From: a virus
DNA: 64,000 nucleotides
Virus record (IMG/VR): IMGVR_UViG_3300031787_000052
Location: 1-64,000 of that record
Direction: 5' to 3' (one strand)
The position numbers and the translations under genes are program-made. Of this stretch, positions 29,710 to 41,200 are shown piece by piece (position 1 is the first letter of the stretch; each line of letters starts with the position of its first letter). Below the pieces are notes generated by a model. It saw nothing but the letters and a program-made list of their open reading frames with translations. It did not search any database and was not told where the DNA came from.

Positions 29710-30831
29710 TTACCAAGGAGCCATTGCGAATCTTCTCCAAACCGCAAGACTAATTTTTATATAAATTCCTTCACTATCCCAACACACAGTTCCAACAGGT
29801 ATATTAATTTCAAAAGTTGGTGGGGTATAAGATGTTCTCAATCGTAAGTTACGAAATCCAGAAGTTTGTCTATTAGCATTTACACCGTTAATGTCAACTA
29901 ATGAAGTTGGTGATAAATTTTTAAGCCCAAAACCTATAAAACCTTTAGTACCCGGATTACCATCTATATGAATATGCGGAGTTGGGTAATCTTCTTGGGG
30001 TCCGGCACAGGAATTATAATCACATCCCAAATAAAATCTTATAAATCCTGTACCATCTAACGCTGTTGATATTATATTCAAACCATTAGAGTGTGTTGTT
30101 GTCGATAAAAAAGAATCTGAGGCCTCTCCATAATATCCCAAAGTATTGTCAAACTGACCTACAATTCCCATGACCGCACCAACTTTATTACTACTATCCA
30201 AACCAGGTGTTATTACGGCCATTGCAGTTGAGTTACTATTGTTGGGGCTATTCATTAATGGCTCCTGAACATCTTTAAAAGTACCTTGTGAGAAATTATC
30301 ATAAAAATACCAACCAGACCTTCTATTTTTGCTCAAAAAACTAAAACTAACCGGGGTGTCAATTGTATTAGTATTTAGAATTAGTTTTGTACAGTTAAAT
30401 AAAATACCTCCGTTTTCGTTGTTGTTAGCTTGGGTTGTGTGGAATACAGTAAATCCCGAAATTCCGGAAAGTCTACCAAAATAAGTTCGTGCATTGTTTA
30501 TTGCAATCGGTTGTATATTGATATTTTCGACACATGGATGTACGTTATTAAGATATAAATTAGTTATGCAACTATTAGACCCTCCGCTAAAAATACTTAC
30601 GTTTTGTATTTGTAATGACAGTGAACCTGACTGACCAAATAAATTTATAGTATTGGCCGATGGAACATATTCTCCGCCAGTCAAACAACATGCCTCTGCA
30701 TCTATAAGTTGAGCAATAGTTACTTTATAAGATGAGCCGTTTTCACTTTGGAATTGGTCATCTCTTGCGATATGAACTATATCATTTAACTCAACCGTAT
30801 TAGCCTTTATTTGTTCTGTTAGTATTGCCAT
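29710..30831 (-). CDS. Tail-fibre-like protein (paralogue 1)
   Basis: A 373-residue protein starting MAILTEQIKANTVELNDIVH. It has a strand-rich, Asn/Ser/Gly-rich composition typical of fibre proteins. The C-terminal part has GFIGFGLKNLSPTSLVDING, then LRLRTSYTPP and GTVCWDSEGIYIKI, ending with a tryptophan-rich AVWRRFAMAPW tip. The whole length is collinear with the neighbour at 30844. An N-terminal attachment region and a C-terminal receptor-facing or trimerising tip are likely but not demonstrated. No chaperone-like intramolecular domain was recognised. Confidence 0.65.
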   Translation of the reverse strand: MAILTEQIKANTVELNDIVHIARDDQFQSENGSSYKVTIAQLIDAEACCLTGGEYVPSANTINLFGQSGSLSLQIQNVSIFSGGSNSCITNLYLNNVHPCVENINIQPIAINNARTYFGRLSGISGFTVFHTTQANNNENGGILFNCTKLILNTNTIDTPVSFSFLSKNRRSGWYFYDNFSQGTFKDVQEPLMNSPNNSNSTAMAVITPGLDSSNKVGAVMGIVGQFDNTLGYYGEASDSFLSTTTHSNGLNIISTALDGTGFIRFYLGCDYNSCAGPQEDYPTPHIHIDGNPGTKGFIGFGLKNLSPTSLVDINGVNANRQTSGFRNLRLRTSYTPPTFEINIPVGTVCWDSEGIYIKISLAVWRRFAMAPW

Positions 30832-30843
30832 AATTTTATTAAA

Positions 30844-31896
30844 TTAGAAGAATGAACCTAAAAATCCTCTTACCCAACCAGTATTGGTTTTCAAATAAAT
30901 GTAAGGTGTCGCACCATCAAGACCCCAACAAATATCACCAACATTACCATTAGGGTCAGAAGCGCTTGTTGGTATGTAGGTCGTTCTTAATCTTAATTGG
31001 TCATAACCGGTCGTTCCGCTTATGTCGACCAATGAAGTTGGACTCGTATTCCCTTGACCTATACCCATATATCCTCTAGTCGCCCCACTTCCTTGAATAT
31101 GTACGTGTGGTTGGTAATTTGCATCCACAGGGCTGATACCGGCATAAAATCTTATATAATCTTCTGTGGCTCTTACTGTTTCATCAGGGGTTACTTGACT
31201 TATAATGTTTATTCCATTAGCATAGGTTGATGAAAACAATGCGGTTTCTCCTTGAGCCCCTATAAAGTCATAGTCTGGATTATTAAAACCTCTTGCGGTA
31301 AGAGCAATACCCCAACTTCCTTGTGAGAATGCCCCATATTGGATTGATAATGATGAATCTCCTGAATATGTCAAACTATGTAAAGATGGAGTTGTCGCAT
31401 TACTATCATCATAAAATAATCTACTTCGTCTATCAAAACTATAAAAGTCTAATGTATATTCAGGGGTATTTGTATTTAATCCTAACCTTGTAGCCGGTGT
31501 GGTATCGGTAACTAAATCAACTGTGAATCCGCTGGCCCCACTTAAAGCCCCAAAGAAAACTTTTCCTTGGCTCTGCGGTTGCACATTAATATTAACAGAA
31601 CATGGCCATATATTATTAACATACAAATTATTAATACAATTACCTGAACCTCCAGTAAATGACAATCCTGTTACGGTAAATGCGGTACCTCCTGAAGCGT
31701 TATTAAAAGTAATTGTTCCTTGATTAAAAGTTGCGGAGCTTAAACAACATCCTGCGGTAAGCTCAAATATTTGATTAATTTCGGCTTTATATGATGAACC
31801 AGCAGGGTTTCCTTGTGAGGTATCACCTGTTTTTACAATATGTATTAAGTCAGTTGGTAGAACACTTACCGCTTGTTGTCTGTCAGTTAAAAACAT
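30844..31896 (-). CDS. Tail-fibre-like protein (paralogue 2)
   Basis: A 350-residue paralogue of the protein at 29710. Shared blocks include the N-terminal DLIHIVKTGD/GSSYKAEI region, CINNLYVNNIWPC (versus CITNLYLNNVHPC), the GALSGASGFTV block, GYMGIGQGNTSPTSLVDISG and LRLRTTYIPT, then GDICWGLDGATPYIYLKT. The tip differs (GWVRGFLGSFF). The middle is the most diverged, as expected for receptor-specific variation. The 12-bp gap to the first paralogue and same strand indicate tandem duplication. Confidence 0.65.
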   Translation of the reverse strand: MFLTDRQQAVSVLPTDLIHIVKTGDTSQGNPAGSSYKAEINQIFELTAGCCLSSATFNQGTITFNNASGGTAFTVTGLSFTGGSGNCINNLYVNNIWPCSVNINVQPQSQGKVFFGALSGASGFTVDLVTDTTPATRLGLNTNTPEYTLDFYSFDRRSRLFYDDSNATTPSLHSLTYSGDSSLSIQYGAFSQGSWGIALTARGFNNPDYDFIGAQGETALFSSTYANGINIISQVTPDETVRATEDYIRFYAGISPVDANYQPHVHIQGSGATRGYMGIGQGNTSPTSLVDISGTTGYDQLRLRTTYIPTSASDPNGNVGDICWGLDGATPYIYLKTNTGWVRGFLGSFF

Positions 31897-31914
31897 GTTA
31901 TTTACATTATAATT

Positions 31915-32244
31915 TTATCCTCCACCTTGGAATTGGTCTTGGAAATAGTATGGTTGATAATCTTGAAATTCAAAACATAGTCCATGCTGGAATTGTTTAT
32001 AGTCACAACAAATAATTGTTACGTATAAACAACAAGCAGTTGCCGGGTCTCTTAATAAAATCACTGTCGTAAAATCCGGTATTCCTGTAAGAGTAAAAGG
32101 ACATTGGTTTCCTGTTATTGCTGACAGAGGAACCGAATCAAACGGTACTGAAAAATTATCATAATCAGAAAAAATCTGAATAGTTGCGTTCGGAGATAAA
32201 GAAGCTCCGGTTACAGTCATACATGTTAATGCTGAAAATGACAT
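31915..32244 (-). CDS. Small Cys-rich adhesin-locus protein
   Basis: A 109-residue protein. It starts MSFSALTCMTVTGASLSPNA with strand-rich segments and a Cys-rich centre (ACCLYVTIICCDYKQ), ending in an aromatic/Gln/Gly tail (YYFQDQFQGGG). The layout resembles the small N-terminal domains of the giant proteins downstream in this locus. It may be a separate adaptor or capping protein of the fibre. A TATTTATA element precedes it. Confidence 0.55.
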   Translation of the reverse strand: MSFSALTCMTVTGASLSPNATIQIFSDYDNFSVPFDSVPLSAITGNQCPFTLTGIPDFTTVILLRDPATACCLYVTIICCDYKQFQHGLCFEFQDYQPYYFQDQFQGGG

Positions 32245-32260
32245 TGTGATTTATTTTATT

Positions 32261-32268
32261 TATAAATA
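32261..32268 (-). promoter_or_regulatory. Candidate late-type promoter element TATTTATA
   Basis: The coding strand reads ACTATTTATAAATAAAAT, core 16 bp upstream of the ATG at 32244. It is located right after the stop of the giant gene (32283). Confidence 0.45.
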
Positions 32269-32282
32269 GTTTTAGGTTTGGT

Positions 32283-35200
32283 TTATGAGGTGAAATTAAT
32301 GTTTATGAATTCTTGTGGTTGAGCGCTTCCACGAAGTAGTGGTAACTCGAAGGATTGTAATGGAAGTGGATTGTTAATATTACTATCTGTATTCCATTGA
32401 TAAACAACCGAAAGACTAGCAGAGATACTAGTACTATAGATATTATTATTAGATACAAAATAAACTTTTTGACCGCCAGCAGCATAAGTAGTTGGTAATG
32501 CCCTATCAATCTCTAAAGTATTTGTTTCATAGTTATACTGCGTCATAAATCCGACTGTTGTATTACCACCTGAATAGTTGGCAACTATTAATTTTCCAGT
32601 ATTAGTATACATCATATCAGCACCTATGGTTCTGTTAAGAGGTAAATCAAATTTATCGGTAACTATGGCCGTTGTTGATGATATATCCATTTCAACAATA
32701 GTTGTATTACCTGTACATCCAATCAAATATTCAATACCTCCCACAGTCCTTACAGTTAATCCATCAGTCAATGTAACTGGTATATTCAAAGTTCTATTCA
32801 ACACATAATTGAAAGGTGACGCGGTATAAGTATATTCTTTTATTATGTTACCAGACCCCTGATTTGATAACCAAAATTTATTTTGAGTACATGCAATATC
32901 TTGATTTGGTAAAATACCGGAACTTTGTACATCTAAAGTTGTAATAGTATTTGTTGTTACATCGTATCTTGATATTACAGTAGATGTTCCAGAAAAACTT
33001 ACCATCAATGGTTGAGTATAGATACCAATAGATGAAGGTGTCATTGTTACTGTTCGACTTGGTGTAATCGACGGACTCATGGTTATTGTTGGTGTTCTTG
33101 TTGGTGTTGCACTTCTTGTTGGAGTTCTTGTTGGTGTTGCACTTCTTGTTGGAGTTCTTGTTGGTGTTGCACTTCTTGTTGGAGTTCTTGTTGGTGTTGC
33201 ACTTCTTGTTGGAGTTCTTGTTGGTGTCGGAGTTTTTGTTCTTGTTGGTGTTGGTGTCTGTGTAGAAGGGATAAACTGAATATTAATACATTCAGGATTT
33301 TGAGCAACGTCATTTGGGGCACTACCTCCAAGAGCCGACTGAATTGTGGTATTGTAAGGATTATTTAAATTAATTAAATAATAATTATTATATGTTTGAT
33401 TATGTGGTAATAAATATAATTGGTTATTAACTACCGCGAAATTTATTCCGGAATTAAATAAAGATATAGATGAAACGTCTACCGCCAGTTCAAAAGTCCC
33501 ATTAACATCATATTGGTGAATTTGCCATATGTTAGTATTAATTGTATTTTTAACCGCAACTATGACTTTATTGGTTGTAGTATAAATCATGTCACCAAAA
33601 ACCGTAAATGGTGATATTAAATCTATAATTTTAGTAGATGATAAAATTCCACCTGAAACATTTAATTTTGCAATAACATTCAATGCAGTTCCGGACCCAA
33701 CAATAAAATTCTCATCATCGATTGCCGCCATACCATTGTCGATAACAGACGGCAAATTTGTCGGTAATGTATAGTTATTAGTCACCACCGCAGACCAAGG
33801 ATTTTGGGTAATTGAGTATTCCCTTATTCTAGAACCACCTAATGCCGTAAAAAATCCTAGTACCCAAACTTTATTAGACGTTCTCGCTAAAGCGTTGGTT
33901 CCTACAGTTCTACCAGAAACCGGCAAATACAAAAGACTTTCGTTTCTAATACTCATAATCTGCCAAAGACCATTAGTCGGACCAGAAGGTTCTTTTTTAA
34001 CCGATAACAAATCACAAGAATTTATAGATATGTTAGGACAAAAACCATTTACACATGAACCAACTTGGTTAACAAATGTTATTTGTGATGACCCACTATA
34101 TCCGCTTAAATTTACACACAATTGTACAAATGAATTAGCCGATACCGTTGTAGAACTAACTGTTAAATTACAAGCAGTGTATATAAGAGTACCATTTACC
34201 GTATCACTTGTATTGTAAAAATTAAAACATTTACATGGTAAATTTGAGGTTATTGTTGGAGTTATACTTATGGTTGGGGTAATCGATGGAGTATTTGTTG
34301 CCGTTCTAGTTGGTGTTCTTGTTGGTGTCGCAGTTCTTGTCGGTGTTTGAGTCGCCGTTCTTGTTATTGTCGGTGTTTGAGTCGCCGTTCTTGTTATTGT
34401 TGGTGTTTGAGTCGCCGTTCTTGTTATTGTTGGTGTTTGAGTCGCCGTTCTTGTTGGTGTTGCCGTTATTGTCGGAGTAATCGTAGATGTTATTGTTGGT
34501 GTTGAAGTTTGAGTGGTAGTCGGCGTCGGAGTCCGTGTTTCTGTTGCACCTGAAGTTGGCGTTATCGTCATAGTCACGGTAGGTGTTGGAGTTTTAGTAG
34601 GTGTTGGAGTCGGTGTTTTTGTAACAGGTATAAACTCAACTGTGATACACTCTGGTGATTGGGATTGGTCCGTCACAGTAACTGGTAAACTTTCAGAAAG
34701 TAAGGTTGCCGAATATGGTGAAGTTAAGTTTACCTGATAAATTTCTCCAGGAGTAGTAGCTCTTACAATATACAAATTATTAGAATTAATCAAAATAGAC
34801 CATCCACTATTTGCATCTATTCCTGATGTGAATAATGGAACATCAACCTCAATGTTTCCAAGTATATCATATTGAGTAATAAATATTTTGACAGGGGTAG
34901 TTGTTTGGGTCATTATTATAATCTTACCAGTTTGAGTAAAAACTAAATCAGTTAATATTCTTCTATTACTTGGTAAATCAAAAAGTTTCGTAAATACCGC
35001 GTTATTGGTTATGGTATCTGAAATATCAACATTAACCACACTTTGGGACCCTGCAGTAGCACCTGACACACTTAATAAATTAAAATTATCGATTGCAACT
35101 AAACCACATGCATTACTATTAGGTAATATAGTATTACTTTGTATGTTTATAGTTCTGCCATTATATGTTGCACTAAACGGTGAAAATGTTATATCCCATT

Positions 35201-38200
35201 CTCTTATACCTCCACTGGTGAAACCAAGATAAGTACCGTGAACCCAAAGTTTATTTGAAGTATTTGCAATTCCAAGCATTGACCATGGTCTATTTGGTAT
35301 GGGTAAAAAAGTTGTGGTATTAGTTTGAAAATCATATGATTGAATGATGTTACCCGGCCCCCCAGCTAAAAAGGAAATACAACTATCCAAATTAATTGTT
35401 GGGCAACTTACTGTACAATCACCTAACTCATCTATAGCAGTAATTTGGGTCGTTGCGGTGTATAATGGATTTGTTGAATTACCTGAAACACATAATTGAA
35501 CATATGAAGTGGCACTAACCGTTACAGAACTAAATACCCCATCACAATTATAATAAGTAACTGTTCCGGGTTGGTTATTTGATGTGTTGAAGAAATTATA
35601 ACAAGTACAAGCAAACAGATTAGAAGTTTCGGTAGGTGTAGGAGTTTGAGTTGCAGTTTGTGTAACAGTTGCCGTTTGTGTTACTGTTGGGGTATTCGTT
35701 TGGGTTGCCGTTTGTGTTATTGTTGGAGTAATTGTTGATGTTCTTGTAACGGTAGGAGTAATCGTTGATGTTCTTGTAACGGTAGGAGTAATTGTGGCGG
35801 TTCTTGTAACGGTAGGAGTAATTGTGGAGGTACTTGTAATAGTAGGAGTTTGGGTGTTTGTTGGGGTTGAGGTTCTAGTTGGAGTTTGGGTTTGGGTTTG
35901 CGTTGATGTAGGCGTATTAGTTTTAGTGGTAGTAGGTGTTGGGGTAGGTGTTGGGGTTTGTGTTGGTGTTCGGGTAACTCCTATGAAATTAACATTTAAA
36001 CAACTTAACGGTTGGGCAAACCCAACATTTGTTATTGTCATATTGTTTACTGTTAAAGATGTATAGGGGAAGTTCAAATCTCTTCTAACTACAGCGGGAG
36101 ACGCCGATGAAGAGGCAACCGTAAATATTTGTGAATTATACATGAACAAACCAAATCCTTCAACAGAATTACCTATTTGGAATTCTAATTCCTGATTACC
36201 AAATAAATCAAACTGTGTTAAAAAAGACCCGGTACCCGCAACATTATTATAAGTTAACGCAATAATATTACCTGTGTTTGTATAAGTTAAATCACCCCTT
36301 AGGACTCTATTTGTTGGTAAAGTAAATAACGGAGTTGCAACCCAAGTATTTGATGAAATATTTAAACTCACTATCACATTACCAGCCGTACCTGAAGCCG
36401 TTATTAATGTGGTGTTATTTAAAACCGCTAAACCATTTCTTGTGGATTGATATAGTGTAGAACCCGATATAAATCTATTTAAACTTGATGTAAATGGGGA
36501 TGTTGTTATAAAATATTCTTTTATACCATTTCCTAATGTTGCGAAATTACCATATATCCATAAATAGTTATCATTTGTTGCAATATCGTATATAGAAACA
36601 GATTCGGTATTAATAGGTAATGGAATTTGTGTGTTAGTTATTGGGTCATAAGTATAAATAATTCTATTTGTTCCATTCACTACAAATGGGTTACAAGCTT
36701 GTATGGTAGTTGTCGGACATCCATTTGTACAATCACCATTTAAGAATGATACTAAAGCCCCTGATGGGGTACCCGAGAAAATATTATTTTTAACACAAAC
36801 TTGAGCACTATTTCCGTAATTTATTGTAATTTGGTTTTGTAAGCCTGTACAATCAATAAAATCTACAGTCAAACTTTGTGAAGTTGATATGTTAAAGAAT
36901 GTGTAGCAATTACAAGTATCAGGAGTACGTGTCAAAGTTGGTGTTACTGTTGTGGTAGGGGTGTTGGTTGATGTTTGTGTATTAGTCGGTGTTTGTGTTG
37001 AAGTTTGAGTTTGGGTTGGTGTTTGAGTGGATGTCTCAGTTGGTGTTTGAGTGGATGTCTCAGTTGGTGTTTGGGTTTGCGTTGGTGTTTGGGTTTGCGT
37101 TGGCGTTAATGTAGGAGTCGATGTAACTGTAGGTGTTGGTGTTGAGCTTGGACATGGGTAATTTGTCGAGCAACCACTACAACTTGTTTGAGCACTCAAG
37201 TTAACAAATAGGTAATTGTTTTGAGTGAATGTCTCTGCAATGTTTGTCGCACATCCACTAAATCCTACGGACTCAATGTAATAAACCGTGCCTTCAGTTA
37301 TTGAATTTGCGGTTAATCCAGGTATTTCGAAAATCTTAAAGGTTTCAAATGGGAAACAACATCCACTAAACGTTCTAATTGCCGGCTTGTATTCAGTTAT
37401 GGTTGGTGTCGGGGTTGATGTAACAGTTGGGGTTGATGTAACCGTACTTGTTTGAGTTGGTGTAACAGTAATTGTTGAAGTTGGTGTTTGAGTTTGGGTT
37501 GGAGTCTGTGTTACTGTAGAAGTTATTGTTGGTGTAGGTGTTGAAGTCTGTGTTATAGTTGGGGTTTGTGTTATTGTTGCAGTTGGGGTAGGGGTCGGGG
37601 TTGGAGTTGAGGTTGGTGTTGGTGACACAGGTACTATGTTATTGTCGAAACATCCGTTGGATTGGGATGCACCAAAATATGCGGCGTTGATTGTATTTGG
37701 AGGTAAAGGAACTGTAGGTGCCGCGGTAAGTGTGTACGGAGGATTTAGGTCTAAAGTATATTGTGTACCATTCGCACTCAGAATATAGAAACCACCTCCA
37801 TATTGATATAACCCATATGGGAATACAATTGTTGGGGATATTAATATATCAACATTGTTATCTACAGGGGGTGTTGCCGAAGTTATATAGTTATATTGTG
37901 TTATGTAAACACCAGTGGGTGCATTTGGGTTTGTTCCCGAAAAATTACTAACAATTAACTTACCTGAATTTGTTAGAACATAATCACCTGAAACTCTTCT
38001 TCCTGGTAATAAAGAGAATTTTGTTGTAACTGTGTAAGGATTAGTCGAAACATCAATCTCTAAAATTGAAGAAGGGGTCGCTCCATTATTAGCAATTAAA
38101 GTAGTGTCATTTATTGCAAATAATCCAGCACTAAATGCCGTTGAACCTGAAATTTCTCTGCTGAATGTCGCCGAGAACGGACATAATATTATATCATATT

Positions 38201-41200
38201 CATATAATGAAGTTCCTCTATTTAACCATATTTTGTTATTTGTATGTGCAATATCGAAGGAACCATCAGGACCATCAATACCTAAGTACAGTGGAGAGTT
38301 AGTGACTGAATTGTATATATAAACTCTACCGACATTGTCTAATAACAACACATCACAGCTAGATAAACATGGTGCCTGAGTTTTGGTTGGTGTTAATGTC
38401 CTTGTTGGCGTAACAGATTCAGTAATTGTCACAGTCGGTGTTAAAGTATTAGTTGGAGTTTCAGTCGGTGTTGGTGTTTGAGTTTGTGTAGCCGATTCCG
38501 TGATAGTAACAGTTGGTGTCGAGGTCTGAGTAACAGTTGGTGTCGAGGTCTGAGTAACAGTTGGAGTTTGGGTAATTGTTTGGGTTGGAGTTTCAGTTGG
38601 GGTTGGGGTTTCGGTTTGAGTTGGAGTTGGCGTTGGTGTTGGACAATTTCCATCTATACATAGTCCTACAAGTTCGGCGGTACCTGAACCATAATCAATT
38701 ATTTCTCTAACACAATAATTTCCAAAATTATTTGGTGCTATTGAAATCAAACTACCCAAACAATCTAAAAATACTAAATTTACTCCATCTCTAATGTCTG
38801 GCACATTTATAAAATAACAATTACAAGTATATTGAGTAACGGTTACTGTATTTGTTGGGGTTTGAGTTATTGTTGATGTCACAGTAGGTGTCAATGTTGG
38901 TGTTGGAGTTTGAGTGACACATACACATGATGGGTCAGACTCAGCATACCCGAATCCTGATATAACCTGAACATCATAGGAACAAGGAATGACCAATATT
39001 TCATTGTTATTCAAATTCAAAGTCGTAAGAGACCCTCCACAATTGTAAACATTGAATTGTGTACCTCCTGACTGATAAATGTTATAAATTATACTCTGGA
39101 AGGTACTACCCAAATTAATTGTTAAAGTAGGGGTAAATGTTAATAAGTAGGCCGAATTTATAGGGTTAAACGTAGCAGTTAAAATTGTAAAATATTGGGG
39201 CGATAGTGGAGGGCTAACACTGATTAGTTCCAAAACTTGACCAACTAAAGTACCAGGTGAGCCTACATTTGTAGGTATCAATGCAAAATCATCCCCTACC
39301 CTCAAAGGAGGTTTAATAACAAATCCATTATCGAGTAATTGACCTAAACCTCCATATAGTGTCCATGAGGTACAACACAATGTTTGAGTAGGTGTTGATG
39401 TTATAGTGTTGGTTACACTTGGTGTTTGTGTTGATGTACTAGTCGGTGTTTCAGTAGTTGTCGTAGTTGGCGTTACGGTATTTGTAGGTGTTTCAGTAGT
39501 TGTAGGAGTCGGGGTCGGGGTACCAGTTCTTGTAGGAGTCGGAGTTCTAGTAGGACAAAGTATTGAGTTCTCACAAGACCCATTCTCAAGAAATGTTAAA
39601 GTACCTCCCACAGTTTGAAGTGACCCTTTAGCATAACATGCGGTAAATGTTACACCAGGACCTATTGGTATTCCTCCTGAAGGTCCACCATTACATAAAA
39701 TTCCGTTATAACTACCAAAAAATTCACCTATATTGGTTATAGAATAACAAACACACTCAATAGGTGTTCTTGTTGGGGTTGACGTTTTTGTTGGTGTTAC
39801 AGTTTGAGTTTGTGTCTGAGTTTGAGTTTGTGTCGAAGTTGGGCTTTCTGTAGGTGTTGATGTTACTGTTGAAGTTTGTGTCTGAGTTGGGGTTTCAGTT
39901 TGAGTTGGGGTTTCAGTTTGAGTTGGGGTCGAGGTAATCGTTGGAGTCGAGGTAATCGTTGGAGTAACTGTTGGTGTTGATGTTACAGTAGGTGTCGGGG
40001 TTGAGCTCGGGCATGGGTAGGATGCCGAACAACCGCTACAACTAGTTTGGGCACTAATATTAACAAATAGATAATTATTTTGTGTGAATGTTTCGGCAAT
40101 GTTTGTAGCACAACCGCTAAATACACCGGATTCAATGTAGTAAACTGTACCTTCAGTTATTGTGTTAGCGGTTAATCCAGGTATTTCATAAAGTTTAAAA
40201 ATTTCAAATGGGAAACAACATCCACTAAATGTTCTTATAGCTGGCTTGTACTCGGTAATTGATGGAGTTGGAGTTGATGTAACCGTTGGAGTTTGAGTTG
40301 ATGTAGATGTTATCGTTGGGGTAGAGGTTACTGTATTTGTTGGAGTAGAGGTTACAGTATTTGTCGGTGTTTCAGTTTGAGTTGGGGTCGGTGTTGATGT
40401 GGATGTTTCTGTAACAGTGTTTGTTGGAGTTTGAGTTGGGGTTTGTGTGTTTGTTTCGGTAATTGTTGGGGTTTGTGTAGGAGTGTCAGTAATGGTTGGT
40501 GTGGGAGTCTCTGTCGGTGTTGGTGTTGGTGTTGAGGTGCCACAAAATCCTTCGCAAACTCCGTTATTGAATACCGCAATAAATGGGTCTAAAACTAAAC
40601 TTGATGACGCACATAAACTTACGGTGTCACCTTCAGAACCTGAAATTTGTAATGAGTACTCAAAATTTATATTATTACAATCTTTACCACTTACATTTTG
40701 TTTGTCTAATAAACTGGTGTTTACAAATGTGTAACAAAAACAATCTAAAGTAGGTGTTGGTGTTGGGGTAGAAGTTTGTGTAGGTGTTTCAGTATTGGTT
40801 GGGGTTTGAGTCGGAGTTTCCGTTTGAGTCGGAGTTTCAGTTACCGTCATAGTAGGTGTTTCGGTAACGGTGACAGTAGGAGTTGGGGTTTGGGTAGGAG
40901 TTGGGGTTGGGGTTACTATGTTAAAATTTGTAGGTAAACACGATAACTCTTGGGATGTACCTTTAATAACCCCTGTAAAAGTTAATGGGTCTAAAGTTGT
41001 AGAAACTAACCCCCATGGAGAATCTAAAATTGCTTGATAAACAATACCTGAAGTATCCACAGCATAGATATTTCCACCAAATTCAAAGAATCCGGCAATA
41101 ATTTGAGAAACTTGGAATAAAACTTCTTGTTCACCAGTTGAATAGTCATATTGTAAAATATAGTTACTCAATCCTTGGAACATTGAAACTATGAATTTTC

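Noticed and set aside
33091-33236. CRISPR-like repeats of 30 bp
   Set aside because: Units are contiguous, without spacers, and stay in frame inside a long coding sequence; no cas gene is nearby.
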